Below are positions 1 through 24,670 of a stretch of DNA of 64,000 nt, piece by piece (within the stretch, counting starts at the first letter, position 1; each line of letters starts with the position of its first letter). The notes under the pieces are model-generated. The model had not been told where the DNA came from and made no database searches. It saw only the letters and a program-made list of their open reading frames with translations. Made by a program: the position numbers and the translations under genes. This DNA is from Lethocerus indicus. Lineage: Eukaryota; Arthropoda; Insecta; Hemiptera; Belostomatidae. The stretch is from positions 26,958,224-27,022,223 of the forward strand of contig JACDQD010000003.1 of assembly GCA_019843655.1 (NCBI GenBank), read 5' to 3'.

Positions 1-1449
1 TGCCGTTCAGTTTTTTCGTCCCTTTATACGATTCGTCGAAACGATTGTTGGGGTGAACCTTGTTAAAATGTATGTGCGGAGGATATCAAGTGGGAGGATG
101 TTAGTCGGTATTGGTCCTTTCTCTGGGCGCCCCCTCTCTTGGATCTGGAATCGATCTTTTCCAGGGTGGGTTAAATGGGGCTGGAGCTCCTGCTGGAACC
201 TGCATGCAGACCTCTCTGCACCACACCTTCCCTCCTCTAATGCAGGCGCTACCGGTACTCCCCCTACTTTGGTTCAGCCCAATGGGATTTCGGATTCGTA
301 TTAACGATTTTTCATTTTTCACTGCCTCGTCTTCTTGCGCGTTCAACACTGCCTCGTTATATCTCAGAATGTCGAGGCATTCCTAGACAGAAATTGACAG
401 CCAGCAATTGGCTTCGAGCTCGAAAGTGTTTTGCAAGCTAAAACGTTGATGTTGTGTCTGAAATCGGGAAAAGTTTTCGGTCCTTGTCGTTGGTTCCGAT
501 TTACGACTTAAGGTTTATTCTATTGTAAATATATATAATAAATATGTTGTCCTTGTTGGCAAAGTTGGTATTATAGTCGAGTTTCTTCACTCGCCCTCAA
601 GATAGACCGATTTGGGCTTCTCGCCACAGTCAGTAGCGTCAGTAATGGTGACATGAAGCTTCAGGTGTGCAATGTTACTGATCTGTTATTATTGTGGTCT
701 CTTATTGTTAAAAAATGTATCATTTTTAAAAGTGTTTCCAATTTATAGATTAAATTAAGCGATCAAAATAAGAATAAAGAAATAGGTTTATGCCACTTGA
801 AAATGTGCGAAGTATTTTGCCTACGGAATCAGGTCGGGATAGGGAATCACCCGGGCGATAGATGAAAATGAAAAGTAGTTTAAATGAAAGTGCCCTTCAA
901 ATTTTATCCGCCTTTTTTGGCGTTGCGATGTATATTTGTTTTGAACAAGTGCTTGGGACCCGCCCACGCGCCAACGGTCGTCAGCGATCGCAGTCCGCGC
1001 CTAATAACCTAGAAAGAGTTTTATAGGTTTGAAACAAACACGGCGGAGGGGGGGCCTTTGCATTATTTCCACCCCGTCCCGAGTCTATTTCAGGAGCCAT
1101 CGATTGGAAAATGTGGCGTCACCGGTATTCGAGTCCTCTATAGTCTAGATCTATGCCCCAATAACCTCCCAACTAAACATGCCACCCCACCAATATTGTT
1201 TAGGAGCCTGTAAACACTTACAGGACCGAAACTTTTCGAACGGATTATTTATTTACTTCTACGCCTCGTTTGCATATTTTTCCTTAACGATGTATACGAA
1301 TGGGGTCTTAGTGGAGTATCGATGTGCGTGGATCACTAGAGGGCTAAAATCCGTTTTCAGAACCTTCTCCAGTAGCCCGAGTTCTACCGAGGTGCGGTTA
1401 TTGCTAGTCGAAAATTTGTCGGAACTATACCAAACGCAACCCTGGGACC
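1..1449. other. 5' flank of Phactr, no gene seen
   Basis: No coding region supported. Several short ORFs overlap on both strands near 50-390, which is typical of chance ORFs in a GC-rich patch, and none resembles a known family. The stretch near 960-1060 is GC-rich and could be promoter-proximal DNA for the Phactr first exon, but no TATA box or initiator stands out. A decayed foldback-element fragment sits at about 600-650. Confidence 0.5.
600..650 (+). repeat. Decayed foldback-element arm fragment
   Basis: The stretch with GACCGATTTGGGCTTCTCGC aligns base for base, with scattered changes, to the outer arm of the foldback family at 3560-3600 (GACCGGTTTCGGCTGCTCGC), followed by the same CAG-AGCG-GT-AGT order. 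Only about 50 bp survives. It shows that the family inserted in this locus more than three times. Confidence 0.6.
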
Positions 1450-15729
<14,280 letters not shown>

Positions 15730-15940
15730 CGTTTAGTGGCTCTAATGGATGAATCGGCCATGTCTACTACTAGATGTACAGTGTTATCTACTACAACTAC
15801 TCCTAATACTTTGCTAGTGTACATAAGATGCTCGCTAACATGCTGTCTGCACATTTAGAGTTTCAGCATTGAACAAACAAATTTTTTTACTGTTTGTAAT
15901 CTTTGTTTGTATATATATATATATACATACCAATATATAC

Positions 15941-15993
<53 letters not shown>

Positions 15994-17697
15994 AAGATAT
16001 TATGTTTAATAATAAGTAATTACAAAATGATGATAATAATAATACTTATTATTGTTATTATGGAAATAAAAACCATTCATAATTATGAATGGTCGATGGT
16101 ATGTGCGATTTGCGCAATTAAAAAAAATGCATATATTTCAAAGTCTTATTGAAAAAAATAATGGCTTTTTTTGTTTTTAATTGATTGTTAAATGAAAAGA
16201 ATTGTGTAATTTTCAGCTTTTATTTTTCTATCAATATTTTAAAAAATGAACTGGACAAAACTCTTTTCTTTCATTGCCCAATATATCAGGTGAAATTCAC
16301 TTGTTATTTGAAAACCTTGTGATTTTTTGCTAAGTAGTAGGTCATATATTATAAAAGTAAATCTGGTTTATGATCCACTTCCCTTTCATTACTGGTATAT
16401 TGCATACATATATATGTATACATATTAAATATCTGAAACCTCATTTTTTTATATATACATGTTAATTTGCCTCATTTTACCGCCATTTCATTGTGATAAC
16501 AATATAGGTAATATATATATATACATATATATTATAATAATTATATTTCTTTGCCATAATGTGATAACAGCATTATGTATGTTGTAAGCACTGGCATATA
16601 TATATAAATATTTGTAGTATAGTTTGTTGCAATTGTCTGTTTGTCTACTCACGTCATTTTTTTATATAATGTAATTTAAATTCGGTAACTAAAAATGTAT
16701 AAAATGAAAAAATTGCCAAAAATTGATCAACTATGTGTCTAATTGTTATTGAAATAAATTAACAAGAATTATTATTTTGACAATACCTTATTTAAAAATG
16801 AAAGCCGACGATTGTATTATCATTACTGTATTCTTTTGTACAAAGAAAATTCTAAATGGTAGATAAAGAAAATTTTGTAATGTCATTTTGGCAGTATTTA
16901 AAAAAATGACACTCGATTAGCCTTGCTGTCTTGAGAAAGTTATTCTAGAAAATATATCCAACTATCTAATTGATGGTTTATAAATAGGAAAGTAAAATAC
17001 TACTACACATACTTGTGTAATAAACCCATGTATATTTTCACTACAGTTTGCTATTGTAGATAATGTTGGTAATCGATTTTTAGGACATTGATTTCAAAGA
17101 GAACACCTCTGTATAAAATAAACTAGTGTATAAATGAGAAAAATTGAACACTTCTCCCTCCCGACATCGTTATCTACTATTTCTACTAGTGTAACTACTA
17201 TTTCTACTATTCTACTACTATCTCACACATACACACAACAACTAAACACAAGGAAGACTGTGTTGAAGTCACCTGTTAATAGATAGAAAAAAATACTTTT
17301 CTACAGTACTTTGTGTTGTACTCTGAGCCTCTGAGAAAATTCTAAAGAGGAAATATATTAAAACATTTTTCTTCAAATAGAGTGATCCTAAACATTTGAA
17401 TTGAAAAATCTTTTTATACTTTATTTCTGTAAATATTAAAAAAAAATAAAAAGACAATTTTTATTCCTTTCACAGTGTATAATTATGTACAAGTTATGTT
17501 TTAAATAAAAAAACTATACTGTTCTTATTTCAATACATAATTTTCAAAATCAATGTTGGTAGTTTTGTTTTATGTCTATGGCATTCATTTTATTCGGTAC
17601 CTAAATTGGGCACTATAATAGTGCTCAATATCTAACTGTGTATGCTTAATGTTAAGTTAATTATATTCATTCCTCTTGCCAGTTTAATTTTGTTTTG
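15730..17697 (+). other. Phactr 3' UTR and downstream AT-rich DNA
   Basis: No gene. A canonical AATAAA lies at 16065-16070, 336 nt after the stop, with further AATAAA copies near 16750, 17015 and 17118, so several 3' ends are possible. AT microsatellites at 15909-15990 interrupt the proximal UTR. Confidence 0.5.
15909..15990. repeat. Interrupted (AT)n microsatellite
   Basis: Two AT runs separated by ACATACCAATATATACATTT. It falls in the likely Phactr 3' UTR. Confidence 0.95.
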
Positions 17698-17927
17698 TGC
17701 TGTCACAAGAGAATTAAGCGCCTGCTCTCCAGAATGTTATCATTGTTACATTTTTGGGAGAAAGTTTTCACCTTTAAATGTATATTTTTAAATGGAATAA
17801 GGACAAAATGAACCACAGAGGTAACAATAATATTGTGTGGACTTACAACAATAAACTTTATTTATTCAAAAAGGTCCTCATAATAATGCCACTTAAATTT
17901 AAAATACACTGGATTATTTACACAACT
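17698..17927. repeat. 230-bp direct repeat, left copy
   Basis: Starts TGCTGTCACAAGAGAATTAA and ends TATTTACACAACT. It matches 19013-19242 without a difference that I can see. It contains an AATAAA. The TG start and direct orientation resemble a long terminal repeat, but I see no CA end, primer site, polypurine tract or target duplication. Confidence 0.85.
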
Positions 17928-18041
17928 TGAATTGGCTAAAGGAGAAGAGCTAACTAACTCAAGTATGCTCATTAGATTTTATTCATGTCTTAAATAATAT
18001 GTACAAGTTAAGAAAGGTATAAAAAGAAGGGTTTTAGATAG

Positions 18042-18409
18042 TGGCGATACTGGTGCTGGTAGTTCCATAAATCGCCACCAGGGGGCAGTACTGCACGGGA
18101 AGTGTCGTTACTGGCGCTAGTAGTTCCATAAATCGCCACCAGGGGGCGGTACTGCACGGGAAGTGTCGTTACTGGCGCTAGTAGTTCCTGAAATCGCCAT
18201 AAGGGGGCGGCACTGCACGGGAAGTGTCGATATTGGCGCTAGTAGTTCCATAAATCGCCACCAGGGGGCGGTACTGCACGGGAAGTGTCGTTACTGGCGC
18301 TAGTAGTTCCTGAAATCGCCACCAGGGGGCAGCACTGCACGGGAAGTGGCGATACTGGCGCTAGTAATTCCTGAAATCGCCACCAGGGGGCAGCAATGCA
18401 CGGGAAGTT
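18042..18409 (+). repeat. Six-copy 61-bp minisatellite with CTCF-like cores
   Basis: Exact 61-bp spacing of the core CGCCACCAGGGGGC at 18073, 18134, 18195 (changed to CGCCATAAGGGGGC), 18256, 18317 and 18378. Each unit also has CTGCACGGGAAGTG and, usually, CTGGCGCTAGTAGTTCC. CCACCAGGGGGCAG/CGG is the classic CTCF core. Units differ by only a few bases, indicating recent expansion or homogenisation. Confidence 0.9.
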
Positions 18410-18679
18410 ATCAAATTCTAACCGAGCGACCTCCTTGCATCTCATGTTCTCCTGATACAAATCCTGATACTTTTCCTGACCCGAAATATTATAATATCTA
18501 TGTATACGCCGATTTTTCGTTAATTACATAATAAACGAATCTGTTAAGGCTTGTAATCCATAAATTAGAAGGGAAAATGTATTTTTTTAAATTAAAAATC
18601 AATTTATTCGACTGCAGATTTTACCTATTATTTTGAAAAATATTTTATACGATGCTCGTCGTCTATTTGCCTGTGTCAC

Positions 18680-18812
18680 GGTCTGATGTTGTGGAGAACG
18701 TCCCAAGTGGCAAACAGTGACTACTGAAGATGGCGTGCGGCCGATCAACCTAATAGACCAAACCGGCAGCGAGACAGGAGACAGAAACACCACAAACCTA
18801 CGAGACTACAAC
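18680..18812 (-). repeat. Decayed foldback outer arm
   Basis: CTACTGAAGATGGCG, GCGGCCGA and GACCAAACCGGCAGCGAGA follow in the same order as the outer arm of copy 3 (CTGAAGATGGCGAGCAGCCG, GACCAAACCAGCGAGA), then CACCACAAACC as in the copy 1 end. No array accompanies it. Confidence 0.7.
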
Positions 18813-19012
18813 TATTGTTAATAAAAAATTACAAAACAGTTGAATTTTTACTGCCCTAATTTTTCATCCCTACAATTACTAGTCCGGCCGTGAAACTATT
18901 TAAATTGTCGACAAGCCGTTAATTATAATTATTTTACGAGTTCCATAACGATTAACGCCCCTTAACTTGTGCCTTCCAGTCAGATAATGTGAAGATATCA
19001 CATAAATAAGAT

Positions 19013-19242
19013 TGCTGTCACAAGAGAATTAAGCGCCTGCTCTCCAGAATGTTATCATTGTTACATTTTTGGGAGAAAGTTTTCACCTTTAAATGTATAT
19101 TTTTAAATGGAATAAGGACAAAATGAACCACAGAGGTAACAATAATATTGTGTGGACTTACAACAATAAACTTTATTTATTCAAAAAGGTCCTCATAATA
19201 ATGCCACTTAAATTTAAAATACACTGGATTATTTACACAACT
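19013..19242. repeat. 230-bp direct repeat, right copy
   Basis: Same sequence and orientation as 17698-17927. Flanks differ immediately outside both ends (AAGAT before, ATCGA after, compared with TTTTG and TGAAT at the left copy), so the boundaries are sharp. Confidence 0.85.
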
Positions 19243-20090
19243 ATCGACCAGTGACACATTATTAAATGATAAGCTTAATAAATTGGCAACTTGAAGGAAA
19301 AAACCAAACTTATTTTATTCACAATAAAAGTTAACATCTCTTTGTTCCTTCTTATTTTGTCAGCTCTTATGTTTACATAAGTAAATGTATGTTTTGTAAT
19401 TTGTAAATTTTATATTGCAGTATTAAGTATAAAAATTAGAAACAGTGTGGATGGTAAATTCGTACCTTGTTTGATTATAATAGTTGAGAGTGTTCACCTC
19501 TACATATGGCACGGTCATTATATGCAAATAAGTCTTAAGGCAGAATAATAAGAAAATTTGAATTGGGTATTAAAACTGATATTATATTACAAATTTTAAA
19601 AGTTATGATGATCAGTGCGTTTTAACCTTCTTATAATTTCCCAACCTAAAAAGTGTCATCAATTTTCAAGCAAAAAAACAAAAATTGATACAATAATTCA
19701 GTATCAATTCATATTCAATGTATAAATACATAAGTAACAAATCAGAAATTCTGATGCCATTCTCATCATACATAGATGTTACACGTATACGTATGCCAAT
19801 TAATATATTTACTTTTAACAAGTTCCAGAAATTACACATTTTCAGGCCTTGAATGATTTTTATAGGCAGATCTATCTTAAGAACCCAAAAGAGAGAAAAT
19901 GAATTTTAATAGGTAAAACTCAACAAAACCAAATAGTTTAGTAAGTACAACTGAAATGAAAAACGTTTGTTGGTATCACAAGAAAAATCTTCTTCTCTTC
20001 ATACAACAAACAGTTAATTGTAAGACGGGCATACTGCAAATATGGAAAATCATTTAACATGTTTAGAATAGCTGTTGTGTTCTCCGTGGG
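19243..20090. other. Intergenic, nothing recognised
   Basis: AT-rich unique sequence between the direct-repeat block and foldback copy 2. No ORF of note, RNA gene or repeat seen. Confidence 0.5.
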
Positions 20091-20591
20091 GTTGGAATAC
20101 CGTAGATTTCATGAATTTCTGTCTCCTCTAGTTGGTTTGGTCTTTTGCTAGAGCGGTTTCGGCTGCTCGCTATCTTCAGTAGCGGTTTCGGCGGTAGCCA
20201 TCTTCGGCTTCCATCTCCAGTTTGGATGTATTTTGGACATCCTCACTGCACTGTCCAGTGACAGTTCACTTGTACGTCTGTATATGTCTTGTTATTGTGC
20301 TTTGGGGGATGTTTGCCTTCTTTGGGTTGGGAAGGATTTTGTTAATCGGCCTATCGTCTTTGTTGGATTATCGGTCAAATATATATTTGATCACACAACT
20401 GGTCACAACTATTAGGTTCTGATTAACAAAATATATGACAGGAAACCTATCTGGTATTGTGTATTTACAATCATAAACGTTTTCCTGTTGATCCAAAATT
20501 AATTGAGAAAAATTTATTTTCAGTAATCAAATTAATCAGTGCAAGTGCACCAAACGAACTTTAGTTGAGTACATTTCCGCACCACTCTCAG

Positions 20592-20628
20592 GGGGCGCTA
20601 AAAAAAACGAACGATTTTTGTGAAACTA
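20592..20628. repeat. Palindrome switch point of foldback copy 2
   Basis: Between GGGGGCGCT and AGCGCCCCC lies A-rich AAAAAAACGAACGATTTTTG plus TGAAACT. Array units flip orientation here. The complement of the same segment is the switch point of copy 3 (27340-27385). Confidence 0.8.
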
Positions 20629-20629
20629 G

Positions 20630-21275
20630 CGCCCCCTGAGAGTGGTGCGGAAATGTACTTAACTAAAGTTCGTTAGGTGCACTTGTACCTAGAAACTAGC
20701 GCCCCCCTGAGTGTGGTGCGGAAATGTACTTAACTAAAGTTCGTTGGATGAACATGTACCGATAAACTAGCGCCCCCTGAGGGTGGTGCGGAAATGTACT
20801 TAACTAAAGTTCGTTAGGTGCACTTGTACCTAGAAACTAGCGCCCCCCTGAGTGTGGTGCGGAAATGTACTTAACTAAAGTTCGTTGGATGATTATGTAC
20901 CGATAAACTAGCGCCCCCTGAGGGTGGTGCGGAAATGTACTTAAAGTTCGTTGGATGAACATGTACCGATAAACTAGCGCCCCTGAGGGTGGTGCGGAAA
21001 TGTATTAACTAAAGTTCGTTAGGTGCACTTGTACAAAACTAGCGCCCCCCTGAGTGTGGTGCGGAAATGTACTTAACTAAAGTTCGTTGGATGAACATGT
21101 ACCGATAAACTAGCGCCCCCTGAGGGTGGTGCGGAAATGTACTTAACTAAAGTTCGTTAGGTGCACTTGTACCAATAAACCAGCGCCCCCCTGAGTGTGG
21201 TGCGGAAATGTACTTAACTAAAGTTCGTTGGATGAACATGTACCGATAAACTAGCGCCCCCTGAGGGTGTGGAAA
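20630..21275 (-). repeat. Tandem array of copy 2, about 10 units
   Basis: Complement of the foldback unit: CTAGCGCCCCCTGAG, GTGGTGCGGAAATGTACTTA and ACTAAAGTTCGTT. Units alternate between a GGTGCACTTGTACC type and a GGATGAACATGTACCG type, so the higher-order period is about 140 bp in places. One unit near 20940 and the last unit are truncated. Confidence 0.85.
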
Positions 21276-21609
21276 TGTACTTAGTCAGGACCTAATAGTT
21301 GTGACCAGTTGTGTGATCAAATATATATTTGACCCCTATATCGATAATCCTCTAAGACTTGAGCTGATTAACAAAATCTCTCTGTACCCAAATAAGGCAA
21401 ACAACATCCCCAAAAACACAATAAGAAGACCCACTTATATAAATAAACATGTTCAAGTGACAGTGATAGTGTCACACTATCCTTGTGGGAGGATGCCCAA
21501 AAAACATCCAAAGTGCTAAAGTGACTAACACCGCTACTGAAGATAGCGGGCAGCCAAAACCGCTCTAGCAAAAGACCAAACCAGGGAGAGGAAACAAACA
21601 TAAGAAATC

Positions 21610-24360
21610 TATGGTAATCTTTTAACATGTTTACAGACAGAAAGATAATGTCACTTTTATGCTTTATACGTGTCATTTCCCGGAGAAATGAAAAACCATT
21701 CTGTGTCAGAAACAAAGAAATAACTAACTCTGTGTTCAATAAGAATTTAAATTATACAAATAATGAAATAAATACCATTGTAAATGGTGAGAACTTGTAT
21801 AAATGTTTATGAAACATTTTCAGTTGCAATATGTACAAAGAGTTTATTATCAACCCCAAAACTACAGTAGAATCTCAATAATTAATTGTTCTCTGTACCT
21901 TATTACACCTTCATACTAGTTTAAGAGCAGTGTTTTTGTGGATGCATGCTGTCTCATAATTACATGGTTCAGGTCATATTTAACAACTAAGTTGTAAAAT
22001 CAGAAGAATTTTATATTATCTAAACAAAACAATAACATAATTATTCTACCCTCACTAGAAACCTTTACTAAACCTAGGAATTAAAAAATACAAACAAGAA
22101 AATAACATTTCTTGAAATTTCTTTTGTGCACTCCTCATTTTTCACAACAAATTATGAAGGTTCTACTGCAGTTCATTATAATTCCAATAAGAGAATAATA
22201 TAATACGATAGTAATTAATAACAAAACCATCACATTCTTTTAAATAGCTTATGTTTAAACTATGTAGTATATAGGATATACATGCACTATGTACATATTA
22301 TGTAGTTATGCACTTTGGTCTTGCTCCGACAATTATTTTATTACATAATAATTAACACAGATTATTTTATATATTACAAAAATATAGACCTATATTACAC
22401 ATAATTGTTTATAAATATTCTCTTCAAGTATGCAAACGCCTTGTGACATAAAGGTCATAAGGTCATATGCATTAGCATAAAGTTTCTCATTGCTCTTTAA
22501 TGGAAACAGAAAATAAAAACAACCACTCAAATTTAAACAATAAAACACAAATATTGTGTTCAAGTCAGCCTGAATTAAAAACAAAAAAGACGCACACACT
22601 GAATTCAATCAAGTTGTTTATGAAGAATGAGCACAAGAACACAATGTGTCAACTGTTCATTTGTACAAAATTTAAATTTACAAACTGCAAATTCCTGTCA
22701 ATACAATGGAAAATTATCAAATGAAAGTCCTCTTGGAGTGGTTACTGTGGATACAAATGTATGTTCCAAAGCAACATTCCTTACACAGAAAACATCTAAT
22801 GGAAGGGTAAGGGTATGATTCACAGAACAACAACACCACATATAATAATAATAATACTAATTTTTTTTTTAATTTTGTTCTACTATCTACTAAAAGTTCA
22901 AGAAACTTTGAATTCAGAATAAATAAAATAAAATGCATCCAGTAATATACTTAGGAAAAATTGAACTAAAATGATCAACATTCTTTCTATTCTTTCAGCA
23001 TAGCCAATAAAAATTAGGAGATGTATAAGCAGTGTAATTTATGAGGGTTTTGGTTTACAGTTAACTTACGTTCATGTTATGTTAACCTATGTCTAAACTG
23101 TTCAAGGGAATTATGAATTCTGTTCAGTGGAATTTAGGAAAGGAATTTCAATTGTTTTAATACACACAATACCCAATTAATATTTCTTGGAATATTTGTC
23201 CAGAATATTTATCCTGCTGCACAGCCAAAACAGATTCAATAATGTATATTATAATTTATGTCGTCAGGTTCATATAAAATTGTCAATTTCAGAATAAGTC
23301 CGATGGAAGGGCTCAGTCTGTAATATCGTAAAAAGAAATTCATTAGAGAACTTTCAGAAATTTGTAAAATGATTTCATTGCTTGCAGATATTTAACATCC
23401 AGCTGTAATATGATCCCCAGAAATTGACTCTTGCTTCTGCCCCCAAATTAAAGAAATGTAAGTCATACAAGAGAAATAAAAAAATGTGAGGTTTTTCATT
23501 GAAAACTGAAGTGTCACAGCATTGTTTCAAAAGTTTACCACTAATTCAAAAATGTTTGTGACCATGACAAAAGGTGAAGAGAAAGACAGGGTAATTAAAA
23601 TTATAGATTACTGTAATACAGGGTCCTGAGTACAGAGAATACTGTGCATAATATTTTCTTTCTGTAGATCATATATTATATTAAAACAGGTCAAACAAAG
23701 ACAAACACGAGAAAAGAAACTTATATTCAAATGATTGTAGTATGAGCAACTGTGGAAAACCTCCTTCAAGATCACAGGAAAAACAAAGGTGTGTTACTGG
23801 CATTTGTTAACTATTCGAAATATAATCAGAGAGATTATATAGAAAGGCAGTTAGCGTGACAGATAGTTTGCAGTAGAATATCCAAGAAGGGAATATTACA
23901 CTGCAGGAATAAATAATAATTCTTCTTTCTGCTCTATGTCTAAGAAGATGGAATTTTTGGTTTCACATATTAAAGGGGATTATTTCAAACCAAGAGGGAA
24001 TTTAATTAAACCAGGATTATATTAACAAAACAAAACTGGACTGGTGCCATTTCATGTAGGGCATGTAACGCCTTATATAATAAACGGGAAAAATAATATT
24101 AGATAACGCGAATCGGGCATCAAAGCTGTAGGTTGAATGCGGCTGACGGTCTTCAGGAGAGATATCTTCGGCCAGCCATGTCAATTAATAGTTTCTGGAT
24201 GTCGGCCTGACGGGGCTGCGGATTAAACGGTAATATTTTCGGACGGGGTGGAGAATGAAATATTTCCGATTGTCGCATTTTCAGCCGGTAGAGAAGAGAG
24301 GAGTGAGGAGGAGAGAGTTAGAGGAGAAAAGGAATAGATTGGGTCGGTGGGGTCTTAGGG
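21610..24360. other. Intergenic between copy 2 and Tpst, including Tpst 3' UTR
   Basis: The Tpst 3' UTR lies at the right end, read on the minus strand. An ATTAAA variant poly(A) signal on that strand is at 24006-24001, about 355 nt past the stop. I saw no closer canonical AATAAA on that strand. The rest is AT-rich unique DNA without gene or RNA signals. Confidence 0.5.
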
Positions 24361-24670
24361 TCACGCCGGGGTGGCCGGTGGGTCATCGTCCTGGGGCTGG
24401 GGCGGGGGCTGAGGGGGCGGCATGAGCAGCCTGAGGGCCTTCTCCTCCCAGAGGTGGGCCTGCTGGCGCACCCTCCGCGTGTTGTCGGCGACCAGGGTGT
24501 CCGGGGAGCCGTAGTTGGGCGGGTTGGCGCTCGGGTCGTAGCCCAGCCTGGCCAGCATCGGCGCCAGACTACCCATGTCCCGCACAACGTCCTCCGGCAT
24601 CTCACCCACCCACTTGCTCAGCGCCTCCACGTTCACCGGCTTTATCACCTGGTCCGACGATCTTTCCACC
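24361..24670 (-). CDS. Tpst exon 7 (C-terminal)
   Basis: Acceptor TGGCTAG (minus) ends at 24671; G completes the split Lys, then [38 protein letters not shown] and NPPNYGSPD. The stop TGA is at 24363-24361. After the conserved NTRRV the tail runs through [19 protein letters not shown], which differs from vertebrate tails. Strong G/C bias at third positions. Confidence 0.95.

Larger units (their letters stand above)
17928..19012. other. 1085-bp interval between the identical direct repeats
   Basis: Holds the 61-bp minisatellite (18042-18409) and a decayed foldback arm (about 18680-18812). No coding sequence: ORFs over the minisatellite are short and repeat-derived. Confidence 0.7.
20095..21600. 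mobile_element. Foldback-type element, copy 2 (complete)
   Basis: The left arm (about 20095-20540) and right arm (about 21285-21600) are inverted repeats: GGTTTGGTCTTTTGCTAGAG at the left edge matches the complement of CTCTAGCAAAAGACCAAACC at the right edge, and both carry TTTGATCACACAACTGG. The interior has one array unit facing forward, a switch segment (about 20592-20628), then about ten units facing the other way. No protein-coding capacity, so it must have been mobilised in trans if by transposition. No clear target duplication seen. Confidence 0.85.

Noticed and set aside
18042..18409. CRISPR-like reading of the 61-bp repeat
   Set aside because: There are no unique spacers: the whole 61-bp unit repeats, and the context is an animal genome. 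It is a minisatellite.
17698..19242. Complete LTR retrotransposon
   Set aside because: No primer-binding site, polypurine tract, target duplication or coding interior seen; kept only as LTR-like direct repeats.
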